Origin: Bacteroidales bacterium UBA4116
GTDB taxonomy: Bacteria > Bacteroidota > Bacteroidia > Bacteroidales > Tannerellaceae
Length of the DNA: 64,000 nt
Direction of reading: 5' to 3'
NCBI GenBank assembly: GCA_002381645.1
Contig: DFXE01000011.1
Span: forward strand, 234,419 to 298,418
Shown here: positions 1-9,138 of the stretch, piece by piece
Numbering within the stretch: position 1 is the stretch's first letter
Layout: every line of letters begins with the position of its first letter
The notes under the pieces: model-generated
Told to the model about the DNA's origin: nothing
The model's input: only the letters and a program-made list of their open reading frames with translations
The model's database searches: none
Made by a program: the position numbers and the translations under genes

Positions 1-629
1 ACCCTGCCTCTGATTGGATACGTAATCCTGTAAATGGTGGTATTTTCTTACCCAAAAAACACGTCTACACAAAAGCTATGTTTGATGCGGGAGAAGGTAA
101 AAAAGATATGTATGACGGATGGGCTCCAGGTTCTGCCATGAACATACAATATTTAAGCGTACGTGATGCCATGTTACTGTATGCAGAATGCCTCGCTAAT
201 GATGGAGATTTAAAAGGTGCCATGGATCTTGTAAATCAAATCCGCAAACGCGCTTCTTTAGATGTAAATATTATTAAAAAGGAAGACGGAACGCCTGCTG
301 CCAATTATAAAATATCAGAATATCCGGCATCTCATGCAGCATTTAGTGATAAAAATACCTGTATTAAAGCTATCCGTATGGAACGTAAGCTGGAATTGGC
401 AATGGAAGGACAACGTGCGTTTGATCTGTTCCGTTGGGGAGGCGATTATATGGCTCAGGAACTTCACGCCTATGTTGATTATGAAAAGCAATATATCCCT
501 AAATTTGTCGGTGCGGACAAGTTGTCGCCTGCAAGGACAATGTTCCCTGTGCCTGATGATCAAATTAATACAATGGGTACGGACGAGAGTGGTAAACCTT
601 ACCTTGTTCAGCCTGATGCATGGAAATAA
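1..629 (+). CDS. SusD/RagB-family nutrient-binding outer membrane lipoprotein (3' part)
   Basis: The reading frame is open from base 3, so the gene begins outside the window; about 208 C-terminal residues are visible. The C-terminal SusD signature is clear: a helix ending in NQIRKRA followed by IRMERKLELAMEGQRAFDLFRWG-like sequence (the R-x-E-R-x-x-E-L-A-x-E-G-x-R-x-F-D-L-x-R-W-G motif). SusD proteins are surface lipoproteins that cap a SusC TonB-dependent channel and bind the glycan or other ligand. The partner susC must lie to the left. A rho-independent terminator follows 26 bases after the stop, so this is the last gene of its operon. Substrate cannot be told. Confidence 0.93.
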   Translation, partial: PASDWIRNPVNGGIFLPKKHVYTKAMFDAGEGKKDMYDGWAPGSAMNIQYLSVRDAMLLYAECLANDGDLKGAMDLVNQIRKRASLDVNIIKKEDGTPAANYKISEYPASHAAFSDKNTCIKAIRMERKLELAMEGQRAFDLFRWGGDYMAQELHAYVDYEKQYIPKFVGADKLSPARTMFPVPDDQINTMGTDESGKPYLVQPDAWK

Positions 630-655
630 ATAGAATTAAATAATTTAAAAGAAGA

Positions 656-682
656 GGCCATCCAACCGGATGGCCTTTTTTA
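656..682 (+). terminator. Rho-independent terminator after the partial susD
   Basis: A perfect 8-bp stem (GGCCATCC/GGATGGCC) with an AACC loop is followed directly by six T. It ends the SusD transcript just before the oppositely oriented tRNA gene. Confidence 0.9.
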
Positions 683-684
683 TG

Positions 685-757
685 AGCGGTAGGCGAGGTT
701 CGAACTCGTGACCCTCAGCTTGGGAAGCTGATGCTCTACCAACTGAGCTACTACCGC
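685..757 (-). tRNA. tRNA-Gly (anticodon CCC)
   Basis: Reading the minus strand, a 73-nt cloverleaf can be folded: acceptor stem GCGGTAG/CTACCGC, D arm with AGCTCAGTTGGTAGAGC, 5-bp anticodon stem TCAGC/GCTGA around the loop TTCCCAA, T loop TTCGAAC. The anticodon CCC reads the GGG glycine codon. One A-C mismatch sits at an end of the T stem. The 3' CCA is not encoded, as is common in this phylum. Confidence 0.95.
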
Positions 758-795
758 AAGGATTTTGCAAATGTAATAAATCTTTCTTTTTTTAG

Positions 796-803
796 TATTT
801 TTG
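796..803 (+). promoter_or_regulatory. Bacteroidota -7 element TAttTTTG upstream of argB
   Basis: Exact match to TAnnTTTG, 23 bases before the ATG at 827. It argues against the longer reading frame that would start at 731, because that version would begin inside the tRNA gene and contain this promoter. Confidence 0.55.
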
Positions 804-826
804 CCGTAAATAATCTGAATAGACGA

Positions 827-1594
827 ATGGAGAAACTGACATTGATTAAGGTAGGAGGTAAAATCGTTGAAGAAGAAAAGTCGTTAAATCAACTTTTGGT
901 TGATTTTTCCAATGTACCGGGCTATAAAATTTTGGTTCACGGTGGAGGGAGATCCGCTACACAACTGGCGGCTAAGTTAGGTGTCGAAACTCAAATGGTA
1001 AATGGCCGGCGGATAACCGATAAAGAAATGCTGAAGGTGGTGACTATGGTTTATGGCGGTTTGGTTAATAAAAATATTGTGGCGCATTTGCAGAAACTGG
1101 ATATTAACGCAATTGGATTAACCGGAGCCGATATGAATCTGATCCGTTCCGTAAAACGGCCTGTAAAAGAGGTGGATTACGGGTATGTGGGCGATGTGGC
1201 AGAGGTCAATGCCGGTCTGCTTTCCGCGTTTATACAGGAAGGCCTTGTTCCCGTTATTGCCCCGTTGACGCATGATAAACAGGGTAATTTATTAAATACA
1301 AACGCCGATACCATAGCCGGAGAAGTGGCGAAAGCATTAGCCGCTTATTTTGAAGTTACACTCGTCTATTGTTTTGAGAAAAAAGGAGTTTTGTCGGATG
1401 AAAACAATGAGGATAGTGTTATTCCTGAAATAAACTACTCTACGTTTCTACGGTATGTAGAGCGGGGAATTATAAAGGACGGAATGATACCTAAGCTTGA
1501 AAATTCATTTCAAGCGATAGAGGCCGGAGTTAAAGAAGTTATTATCACCCAGGCATCCGGCCTATGTAAAGGTAAAGGTACGCGAATAATTTAA
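827..1594 (+). CDS. argB: Acetylglutamate kinase
   Basis: A 255-residue amino-acid kinase. It phosphorylates N-acetylglutamate with ATP, the second step of arginine (ornithine) synthesis, in the cytosol. Seen: N-terminal KVGGK nucleotide-binding motif at about residues 8-12, the HGGG motif typical of NAGK substrate binding, the LTGADMN segment, and a C-terminal KDGMIPKLE segment conserved in this family. In several Bacteroidales the substrate is the succinylated form, which the sequence alone does not decide. The frame is open upstream into the tRNA gene, but the start is set at 827 by homology and by the -7 element at 796. It stands alone; no other arg gene is in the window. Confidence 0.95.
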   Translation: MEKLTLIKVGGKIVEEEKSLNQLLVDFSNVPGYKILVHGGGRSATQLAAKLGVETQMVNGRRITDKEMLKVVTMVYGGLVNKNIVAHLQKLDINAIGLTGADMNLIRSVKRPVKEVDYGYVGDVAEVNAGLLSAFIQEGLVPVIAPLTHDKQGNLLNTNADTIAGEVAKALAAYFEVTLVYCFEKKGVLSDENNEDSVIPEINYSTFLRYVERGIIKDGMIPKLENSFQAIEAGVKEVIITQASGLCKGKGTRII

Positions 1595-1603
1595 AAAGCA
1601 AGT

Positions 1604-2275
1604 TTAGCGTGTAATTTCCCTTATCTTCATATTCCGGAACCAGATGGTTGCATTCCCGTGTTTACCCTGTAATCCTATATAACCTTTGGTAGGTAGTTCC
1701 GCGAACGGTTTCGGCAACCAGCTTGGTATCTCTGAGCCATCCGGATTAACGGTGCCGGAAGTCCACTGGCTCATATCCATCTCGGTAACCTTTTTGCCAT
1801 TTAATATAACGGAAATCCGCTGGCCTATACATTTTACCCGCATATGATTCCATTCGCCGGGCTTTTTTACTACTTTATCCATTCTCGGGCCTAAATGGCC
1901 ATATATCGCACCGCATCTTTCATATGGTTTACTGTCGGCCCATTTCTCATAATGATCGTCGGCAATTTGTATTTCTACAGAGTTCGGGATCCAGTCATTA
2001 ATGTCTGTGCAGTACACTACTACCCCGCTATTTGTTCCTGCGTCCGTTTTAAAATCCAGATCCAGTTCAAAATTTTCATATTCTGTTGTACTCCAGATGG
2101 ACTCATCCTTTGTGGCAGTCAGAACACCGTCGGTTTGACTCCATACCTCAGGATTATACGTAGCTCCGGACAAATCGTTTCCAAAAAGTGGTTTCCAGGT
2201 AAACTCATTGGATTTCACCAATTGAATATTGCATACACTAGTTATGCCTATCATTAAAAAGAGTAAGTATTTCAT
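1604..2275 (-). CDS. Secreted DUF1080 (3-keto-disaccharide hydrolase-like) protein
   Basis: A 223-residue protein with an N-terminal hydrophobic signal (MKYLLFLMIGITSVC) followed by one concanavalin/LamG-like DUF1080 domain (about residues 25-220): KPLFGNDLS near the start, GVVVYCTD, an EIQIADD strand, GEWNHMRVKC, and a C-terminal strand IWFRNMKIREI. Family members act on sugars, some as 3-keto-glycoside hydrolases; the exact substrate here is unknown. The start at 2275 is chosen because the next upstream ATG (2335) would place a Bacteroidota promoter inside the gene and would precede the signal peptide. It converges on argB with 9 bases between. Possibly a carbohydrate-processing companion of the neighbouring susCD loci, but in the opposite direction. 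Confidence 0.88.
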   Translation of the reverse strand: MKYLLFLMIGITSVCNIQLVKSNEFTWKPLFGNDLSGATYNPEVWSQTDGVLTATKDESIWSTTEYENFELDLDFKTDAGTNSGVVVYCTDINDWIPNSVEIQIADDHYEKWADSKPYERCGAIYGHLGPRMDKVVKKPGEWNHMRVKCIGQRISVILNGKKVTEMDMSQWTSGTVNPDGSEIPSWLPKPFAELPTKGYIGLQGKHGNATIWFRNMKIREITR

Positions 2276-2306
2276 AAGCGTTATAATTATATATAAAAAT
2301 AAAATC

Positions 2307-2336
2307 CAAATATAGTCATTAATTACTGGGGGCAAA
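2307..2336 (-). promoter_or_regulatory. Promoter of the DUF1080 gene (-33 TTTG, -7 TAtaTTTG)
   Basis: On the minus strand, TTTG (2336-2333) and TATATTTG (2314-2307) are separated by 18 bases, the usual Bacteroidota arrangement. The -7 element ends 31 bases before the ATG at 2275. Confidence 0.6.
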
Positions 2337-2768
2337 TGAGTATATGCATATAAAATGTTGATGGTTAACTCATAATATGAATAAATTTAAGTTTTACTAA
2401 TGGAATTGTCAAATTGTAAATTAACAGAACGATAATTAACAAATCAATAACGGTATTACTGTTATGATTTCTTGTTTGCGCCATGTTTCTCTATCAATAT
2501 GATAATAATTTGAAGATATTGATACAAAGATGTAAGGAAAACTTATGGGTAGATTTAAAAAATCTATTTAAAAGAAGTGTCAAAAGGTTTAAAATGCCCA
2601 ATTTATTCTTAATTTTGCAAAATGAATCTTTACGTTTATTATTGTTTAGATTAATTGCGATAGTTGTGTTTTAAAAATATAAGATTTTGGCTGAGTAACT
2701 AAGGTTTTATATATAATAGTCTGTGAATAAAACAATTGTGTGTTAAATTAAATTCAAAAAGAGTGTTT
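2337..2768 (+). promoter_or_regulatory. Upstream region and leader of susC locus 1
   Basis: AT-rich non-coding region of about 430 bases. A -7-like TAatTTTG lies at 2610-2617. The last 30 bases (2740-2771, GTGTTAAATTAAATTC then AAAAAGAGTGTTTATGG) are nearly the same as those before the susC genes at 9694 and 15487. A segment at 2578-2600 (TGTCAAAAGGTTTAAAATG) resembles one at 9612-9632 upstream of locus 2. A 63-residue open frame at 2483-2674 shows no protein-like features and is not called. Confidence 0.5.
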
Positions 2769-5700
2769 ATGGAAAAAAGATTGACTTATCTTTTAGTATG
2801 CTTTATTCTAAGCATAGGTCTCGTAACGGCTCAAACCACACGGATAACAGGAACTGTTATTTCTGTGGATGACGGCGAGCCTGTAATCGGCGCTTCCGTG
2901 ATAGTAAAAGGTACCACCGTGGGAACGGTTACTGATTTTGACGGGGCGTTTTCATTAAATGTACCACAGGATGCCAGAACAGTTGTCGTATCTTACGTAG
3001 GTATGATCAGCCAGGAATTACCTATTCAACCGTCTATGCGGGTATTATTAAATTCGGATACCCAAAAACTGGATGAGATCGTGGTAACGGCATTGGGAAT
3101 TTCAAAAGAAAAGAAAGCATTAGGATATGCTGTTCAGAATGTAAATTCCGATCAGTTGTCACAAGCGGCAAATACCAGTTTGTCAGGTGCTTTGCAAGGA
3201 AAAGTATCGGGTGTGGAAATTGCGCCATCATCAGGTATGCCTGGTGCCTCTTCGAAAATAACGATTCGTGGATCACGTTCTTTTACCGGTGATAACACCC
3301 CATTATATGTGATAGACGGCATGCCGATAGCTTCTACTCCTGATGTGGATACGGAAAATTCGGTAACGAAGACTGACTACGCTAACCGTGCTGTTGACCT
3401 TGATCCGAATGATATCGAAAGTATCAATATATTAAAAGGACAAGCTGCTTCTGCCCTGTATGGTATGCGTGCTTCCAACGGTGTGGTTGTTATAACTACC
3501 AAAAGTGGAAGAGGAGCACAAAAAGGTAAACCTCAGGTAACCATCTCTTCCAATCTTTCTTTTGATAAAATATCTACTTTACCAGATTTCCAGAAAGAAT
3601 TTGCCCAGGGAGGTTACGACTCCAACTATGGAGGAATATTATATAAACCGGTTAACGGTAGTTCCTGGGGACCTGCTATATCCAAATTGCCGGATGATCC
3701 TTTCTATGGTGGTAATACGGATAATGATTACACAACAGGTGGCAAGCATCCGGGTCAATATTATGTACCTCAACGTTTAAATGCCGGTCTGGATCCTTGG
3801 GTAACACCTCAATCTTACAATAATGCCAAAGATTTTTTCAATACGGGAGTAACCTGGAGTAATTCGGCAAATATCGTACAGGGGTTTGATAAAGGGCATT
3901 ATTCCTTTTCATTAGGAAATATGACTTCCGAAGGAATTGTTCCTTCTACCGGAATGGATCGTTATAATGCGAAGATGTCTGCTGAAGCAAAATTACATGA
4001 TAACTGGACAACCGGATTTTCAGGAAATTTTGTTACTTCCAAGATCACAAAGCAACCTTCTGCTAATGACGGTGTTTTAGCTACCGTATATGGCGCTCCT
4101 CCCAGTTATGATCTGGCAGGAATACCTCCGCATATGAAAGATGATCCCTATGCGCAAAATTCATATAGGGCTTTAAATTTCGATGGAGCATATTGGGCAG
4201 TCCAAAATAATAAATTTACTGAACGGTCTCAACGTTTCTTTGGCAATGTTTATCTGAATTATACTACCCGTTTTAATACGGATAATCATCAATTAAATGT
4301 TAAGTACCAGTTAGGAAATGACGCGTATACCACCAATTATTCGGATATTTTCGGTTATGGCCATGTGAACGGTCAGGGAGAAATATGGGAATATAGCTAT
4401 ACGATCAATGAAATGAACTCCTTATTAACTGCCGCTTATACATGGACAATTAATGACGATCTGGTATTTGATGCATTAGTGGGTAATGAATTGATCGACT
4501 ACAAAAAGAAAAACAATGAATCGTATGGTATGAATTTCAATTTTTCCGGATGGAACCATATGGAGAATGCTTCTGTATTCAAATCAAAAGAGTCGTACCG
4601 TAAGAAACGGTCGGTAGGTACGTTCGGGAACCTGTCTCTGGCTTATAAAAACATGCTTTACCTGAGCGCTACAGGCCGTAACGATGTGGTATCGAACATG
4701 CCCCGCAATAACCGTACTTTTTTCTATCCGTCCGTATCTTTAGGGTGGATATTTACAGAACTTGAGCCCCTTAAAAATGATATTCTCACATTCGGAAAAT
4801 TGAGAGCGTCTTATGCTGAGGTAGGCCAGGCCGGCGATTATTATGATACCTATTATAATATACCTGAATATGGCGGCGGTTTTTCCAGTGGTACGCCTAT
4901 CATGTATCCTATCGGTAGTGTGGTGGCTTATGCTCCTTATTACATAGTATATGATCCTAACCTGAAACCGCAGAATACCAAATCCTATGAAATCGGAGCC
5001 GATCTGACTTTCCTGAACGGATTGATCTCACTTAATTATACGTACTCCAGACAAAATGTAAAAGATCAGATATTTAAGGTGCCGTTGGCAGGTTCTACCG
5101 GTGCCGAAGAAATGGTGACAAACGGGGGTTCCATGCATACCAATGCGCATGAAATCACTTTGGGTGTATCACCGGTAAATACCCGTGACTTTAAATGGGA
5201 TTTTGCCTTTAATTTCTCTAAAATCGATAATTATGTCGATGAACTGGCCCCCGGAGTACCGAGTATTATGCTTGGTGGATTTGTTGAACCCCAGGTACGC
5301 GCCAATATAGGTGATAAATATCCGGTAATATACGGAGTTAGCTATTTGAGAAATGATGACGGGCAAATTGTTGTAGGTGAAGATGGTCTGCCTATGATTG
5401 GCCCGGAAAAGGTGATCGGTAAAGTTTCTCCCGATTTCCGTCTTGGCTTCAATACCTCATTTGAATTCTACAAATTCCGTTTATCTGCTGTATTGGATTG
5501 GAAGCAAGGAGGCCAGATGTATAGCGGTACATTAGGACTTTTAGATTTTTACGGAGTGAGTCAGAAATCGGCTGATTATCGTAAAAAAGAATCTTTCCTG
5601 TTTGAGAAGAATGCCGTAAAAATCACAGGTACCGATAGTAATGGAAATCCAACGTATGCACCTAATGATATACGTATTGACGGGAGTGATGCGGAAGGTT

Positions 5701-5972
5701 ATTTTTCACATCTGAACGACATTTCGGAGTCTATGATTTATGATAACTCATTTATCAAATTACGTGAGATTGCTCTGAGCTATCCTGTATATGATAAAAA
5801 CTGGTTAAGAGTGAATGTAAATGTATTCGCCCGCAATATATTGGTATGGTCTGAATTGGAAGGGTTAGATCCCGAAGCTTCGCAAGGAAATAACAATATG
5901 GTAGGAGCTTTCGAACGTTTTTCTTTACCGGGAAGTTCAAGCTATGGTTTTGGTGTGAATGTTAAATTCTAA
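2769..5972 (+). CDS. SusC/RagA-family TonB-dependent outer membrane transporter (locus 1)
   Basis: A 1067-residue beta-barrel transporter that imports ligand captured by its SusD partner, energised by TonB/ExbBD. Domains: signal peptide 1-22 (cleaved after TAQ), carboxypeptidase-regulatory-like domain about 25-100, LDEIVVTALG TonB-box-like segment, plug domain, then the SusC signature ILKGQAASALYGMRASNG at about 225-245 and the C-terminal barrel ending in Phe. There is no STN domain, so it is probably not wired to a FecI/FecR-type sigma pair. The start is the ATG at 2769; an upstream in-frame ATG at 2736 would extend into the conserved leader. susD follows after 12 bases. The first 110 residues match the other two SusC proteins closely. 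Confidence 0.96.
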   Translation: MEKRLTYLLVCFILSIGLVTAQTTRITGTVISVDDGEPVIGASVIVKGTTVGTVTDFDGAFSLNVPQDARTVVVSYVGMISQELPIQPSMRVLLNSDTQKLDEIVVTALGISKEKKALGYAVQNVNSDQLSQAANTSLSGALQGKVSGVEIAPSSGMPGASSKITIRGSRSFTGDNTPLYVIDGMPIASTPDVDTENSVTKTDYANRAVDLDPNDIESINILKGQAASALYGMRASNGVVVITTKSGRGAQKGKPQVTISSNLSFDKISTLPDFQKEFAQGGYDSNYGGILYKPVNGSSWGPAISKLPDDPFYGGNTDNDYTTGGKHPGQYYVPQRLNAGLDPWVTPQSYNNAKDFFNTGVTWSNSANIVQGFDKGHYSFSLGNMTSEGIVPSTGMDRYNAKMSAEAKLHDNWTTGFSGNFVTSKITKQPSANDGVLATVYGAPPSYDLAGIPPHMKDDPYAQNSYRALNFDGAYWAVQNNKFTERSQRFFGNVYLNYTTRFNTDNHQLNVKYQLGNDAYTTNYSDIFGYGHVNGQGEIWEYSYTINEMNSLLTAAYTWTINDDLVFDALVGNELIDYKKKNNESYGMNFNFSGWNHMENASVFKSKESYRKKRSVGTFGNLSLAYKNMLYLSATGRNDVVSNMPRNNRTFFYPSVSLGWIFTELEPLKNDILTFGKLRASYAEVGQAGDYYDTYYNIPEYGGGFSSGTPIMYPIGSVVAYAPYYIVYDPNLKPQNTKSYEIGADLTFLNGLISLNYTYSRQNVKDQIFKVPLAGSTGAEEMVTNGGSMHTNAHEITLGVSPVNTRDFKWDFAFNFSKIDNYVDELAPGVPSIMLGGFVEPQVRANIGDKYPVIYGVSYLRNDDGQIVVGEDGLPMIGPEKVIGKVSPDFRLGFNTSFEFYKFRLSAVLDWKQGGQMYSGTLGLLDFYGVSQKSADYRKKESFLFEKNAVKITGTDSNGNPTYAPNDIRIDGSDAEGYFSHLNDISESMIYDNSFIKLREIALSYPVYDKNWLRVNVNVFARNILVWSELEGLDPEASQGNNNMVGAFERFSLPGSSSYGFGVNVKF

Positions 5973-5984
5973 AATATCATAAAA

Positions 5985-7544
5985 ATGAGAAATATCAATT
6001 CAATAATATATAAATCCTTTGCCGTACTATCTCTCAGCACATTGCTTTTTTCCTGTTCTGAGGATATGATGGATAGGATAAATAACGATTCAAGTCATAC
6101 AAAGGATGCGCCCGCTAAATTTATTTTAGCTGATGTAATAACAAAAACTGCTTTTTCAAACGTAGGTGGAGATGTAAATACCTATACAAGTAGTTATGTG
6201 GAACACGAAGCTGGTATACATAATCAGTTATACAGGGCAGAGCGTCGCCAAAATGAGCCGTCTGCCGCTTCCACTTTTAATAATTCGTGGATTGCGATGT
6301 ACACTACATTGAAAAATGCTCGGATCATTATTGAAAAATGCTCGGAAGGTGGTAGTGAATACCAAACGCCCGAAGTTCGTGGAATAGCATATATAATGGC
6401 TGCTTATAATTCAGCATTGATTACCGATTTATTTGGAGATACTCCCTGGTCGGAAGCCGCTTTAGTTGACGATGCAGGAATGCCTGTATTTATGAATCCT
6501 AAAGTGGATAATCAAGAGGATATTTATAAAGAAGTATTGACTTATCTTGATAACGCTATTCTTGATCTTGAAGGGGTGAAAAGTATACCAGTAGGAGAAT
6601 ATGATTTATTGTATAATGGAGATGCTCAAAAATGGTTGAAATTTGCTTACGGCCTGAAAGCCCGTTATACTATGAGATTGATAAATAAATCAAGTAATAA
6701 GAATGCTGAACTGGAAAAAGTGCTGGAATATGCGGCTAAATCATTTACCTCAGCTGATGAACAGGCAGCATATGCGATTTATGATGCAAGTAACTTGAAT
6801 CCGTTATTTGACTTTCAATGGAGCAGGGATGCGTTAGCTGCCAGTAAAAGTATGACTGAAAAATTGATTGAAAGAGATGATCCCCGTGTTCGCAGAGCAT
6901 TTTTACATGCAGGATTGGCTCAATTGGAAGGACCACAGAATAAAAACTGGTTTCCTGCTCCTAATGGGGAGGTCGATCAATTTCAAGGTTATTATAATGT
7001 TTCCGCTTTTACATATGCACAAACTGCGCCGACATTATTGCTAAGTTTCCATGAAGTACTATTCTTGAGAGCAGAGGCATTATGCCGTTTGAACAGGGCT
7101 GAAGAAGCTGAAGCTGAATTAAGGAAAGCCGTGATTACTGGTATCAGCAATGCCGAAATAAGTATACAGGCTGCATTTAATTCCCCTTCTGCAGGACGAT
7201 ATTTGAAGCAAACAACCGAAGCTATTTCTACAGAAGAAGCTGAAAAATATTTTGATGAACAGGTAAAACCTTTATTTACGGCTAATCCTTTAAAGGAAAT
7301 CATGGTTCAAAAGTATATTGCCTTCTTTGGTGCATCCGGCGAATCTACCGAATGTTACAGTGATATTCGCAGGATGAAAGGAATGGGAGAGGATTTCGTA
7401 ACATTGAAAAATCCCAATAAATTCCCGTTACGTTGTCCTTACGGACAATCGGATGTAACAGCAAATCCGAATATTACCTCTATCTTTGGTAACGGTGATT
7501 ATGTATATACCGAACCCGTATGGTGGGCTGGTGGTAGTCGTTGA
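5985..7544 (+). CDS. SusD-like nutrient-binding lipoprotein (locus 1)
   Basis: A 519-residue lipoprotein with lipobox LLFSC (lipidated Cys24) and an alpha-helical TPR-like fold typical of the SusD-like_2/RagB group: NDSS... N-terminal segment, FGDTPWSEA about residues 145-155, YNGDAQKWLKFAYGLKARY about 210-230, RDDPRVRRAF, LRAEALCRL, and a C-terminal EPVWWAGG. It is the surface partner of the susC just upstream (12 bases), completing a two-gene operon closed by a terminator at 7572. No enzyme gene follows, so the ligand cannot be inferred. Confidence 0.92.
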   Translation: MRNINSIIYKSFAVLSLSTLLFSCSEDMMDRINNDSSHTKDAPAKFILADVITKTAFSNVGGDVNTYTSSYVEHEAGIHNQLYRAERRQNEPSAASTFNNSWIAMYTTLKNARIIIEKCSEGGSEYQTPEVRGIAYIMAAYNSALITDLFGDTPWSEAALVDDAGMPVFMNPKVDNQEDIYKEVLTYLDNAILDLEGVKSIPVGEYDLLYNGDAQKWLKFAYGLKARYTMRLINKSSNKNAELEKVLEYAAKSFTSADEQAAYAIYDASNLNPLFDFQWSRDALAASKSMTEKLIERDDPRVRRAFLHAGLAQLEGPQNKNWFPAPNGEVDQFQGYYNVSAFTYAQTAPTLLLSFHEVLFLRAEALCRLNRAEEAEAELRKAVITGISNAEISIQAAFNSPSAGRYLKQTTEAISTEEAEKYFDEQVKPLFTANPLKEIMVQKYIAFFGASGESTECYSDIRRMKGMGEDFVTLKNPNKFPLRCPYGQSDVTANPNITSIFGNGDYVYTEPVWWAGGSR

Positions 7545-7571
7545 TATATTTTACAAATAGATAAAATTAGG

Positions 7572-7596
7572 GCTGTCCGAAAGGGCAGCTTTTTTT
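7572..7596 (+). terminator. Terminator after susD locus 1
   Basis: Stem GCTGTCC/GGGCAGC (one G-U pair) with a GAAA loop, followed by seven T. Confidence 0.85.
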
Positions 7597-7778
7597 ATTA
7601 TATTTTTTTGTATCAAAAATAATAAAATATGAAATTACAAATATATTTATGAGATAAATATATTTGTAATTGATTTAAATAGTATATAATATTGTTTTGG
7701 TTATTGCTTTTTTTGATAATAATTTATATATAATATAAAAGTTGTTGATTAATTTTATACGATATTACAATAAAAGAA

Positions 7779-7786
7779 TATCTTTG
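7779..7786 (+). promoter_or_regulatory. -7 element TAtcTTTG upstream of the T9SS cargo gene
   Basis: Exact TAnnTTTG match in a very AT-rich spacer, 43 bases before the ATG at 7830. The spacer 7597-7829 shows nothing else recognisable. Confidence 0.45.
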
Positions 7787-7829
7787 TAAATATTTTTATT
7801 ACTTATTATTTATATTTAAAATTAATCCA

Positions 7830-8969
7830 ATGAAAAAAATTATTTTTTACTTTTTATTTTTATTGTTTTTTATTCAAGATATAGCTGCAGTATTAGTAAT
7901 TCAGGGAGAAACAGATTGTGTGAGCAATAATGAATATTCTTATACCGTTGCAGGTGCAGATTTGTCGAGTACTATTTCATGGTCTGTTACTAATGGGCAA
8001 ATCATAGGCAGTGCTTTGGGTCTTAAAGTAAAAGTGAAATGGGACCAAGGTCAAACGAGCGGGAAAATTACGGTTACAGCTAAACCAATTGAATTTCCAT
8101 ATAATAGTACTGTATCGAAGGATATTTCAATATTTAATGATCCTGTTGTAACCAATATGAATATTACTGCATCAGGTGGTTTAGCTACATATAGCTATTC
8201 AAAATTTTCATTAACTTATTCCTCTAATAATGATAATTATGAAAAAACTATTACATGGTCTATTAATAATGCAGGATCAATAAAAACATTAACAGGTAAT
8301 AATATAACAATAGCTTTTGATAAAATAGGTCAAACAACTATCACGGCAACCTTGAAATATTCAAAAAGCTCAAAAAGCTATATAACGACTAAAATTATTA
8401 ATATTAGTGACGGTAGTTTAGCTACTCCTACCTTGACAGGAATTTCTGGTACAAGAAAAGTTGGAGTTGGTGGTACAGGTATTTATAGCGTGTCATCCGA
8501 TTATTTTGGTCCTCATTTAAAAGAAGTATGGAAAGTAAATAATTTAGTAGTTCCTACTCATGCTGGATTACAATATAATTTTACATCGCCTGGAAGTTAT
8601 AGGATAAGTTGTCAATATACAAACACAAAGACTGGTAAATCTGGGAATGTTGTAAATATGGCAGTAAGTGTTATATCTGGTGGCGGTATTCAAAGTCTTG
8701 AGATAGATAATGATCCCTTTGAAATTATTAAATATGATAATTCAATTCTATTATCTAAAAAGGAATATTCAGATAATAATGTAACAATTAAAAATAATGA
8801 AACAGTGAACTATAAAATTTATAATTCACTTACAGGTGCATTTATTTTAAATGGTGTGAATGTTACGGGTAATGTTATTGATATTAGTAATTTATCAAGA
8901 GGGATTTATATTATTATATTAAATACGGATAACGGAAAAAATCAATCATACAAATTTAATGTTAAGTAA
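7830..8969 (+). CDS. Secreted PKD/Ig-like repeat protein with T9SS type A sorting domain
   Basis: A 379-residue exported protein. Signal peptide about 1-20 (MKKIIFYFLFLLFFIQDIAA). The body shows three beta-sandwich repeats of the PKD/Ig-like type, recognisable by ISWSVTNGQI (about 49-58), ITWSINNAGSI (about 149) and EVWKVNN (about 232), each preceded by a Gly-rich strand. The last 75 residues resemble a type IX secretion C-terminal domain: a strand INLSRGIYII-like (ISNLSRGIYIIIL) near 348-360 and the final KFNVK. Such domains direct export through the outer membrane and are removed. The gene is much more AT-rich than the flanking susCD genes, which suggests a different history. No catalytic domain is seen; an adhesin or structural role is only a guess. 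Confidence 0.7.
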   Translation: MKKIIFYFLFLLFFIQDIAAVLVIQGETDCVSNNEYSYTVAGADLSSTISWSVTNGQIIGSALGLKVKVKWDQGQTSGKITVTAKPIEFPYNSTVSKDISIFNDPVVTNMNITASGGLATYSYSKFSLTYSSNNDNYEKTITWSINNAGSIKTLTGNNITIAFDKIGQTTITATLKYSKSSKSYITTKIINISDGSLATPTLTGISGTRKVGVGGTGIYSVSSDYFGPHLKEVWKVNNLVVPTHAGLQYNFTSPGSYRISCQYTNTKTGKSGNVVNMAVSVISGGGIQSLEIDNDPFEIIKYDNSILLSKKEYSDNNVTIKNNETVNYKIYNSLTGAFILNGVNVTGNVIDISNLSRGIYIIILNTDNGKNQSYKFNVK

Positions 8970-9081
8970 TTGATTAATGTATGATTTAAGAAATACTAAA
9001 ATATAATTGTCACATGCTTATATATTAATATATAAAGTATATAATAAAGAATGTATATATAGCTAATTATAAATGGTATTA

Positions 9082-9118
9082 ATCATATTCCGGATTCATT
9101 TTTGTCTCCGGATATGAT
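9082..9118 (+). other. Hairpin downstream of the T9SS cargo gene
   Basis: Inverted repeat ATCATATTCCGGA/TCCGGATATGAT with one bulged base and a 12-base loop. No T-run follows, so it is either a weak terminator or an mRNA 3'-end stabiliser for the gene ending at 8969. Confidence 0.45.
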
Positions 9119-9138
9119 GGATCAAAAATTATTTTTTA

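Noticed and set aside
731..826. Longer start of argB
   Set aside because: Would begin within the tRNA-Gly gene and contain the likely promoter.
2483..2674. 63-residue open frame upstream of susC locus 1
   Set aside because: AT-rich, no signal or domain, spans the -7 element of susC, and is not present upstream of the other susC loci.
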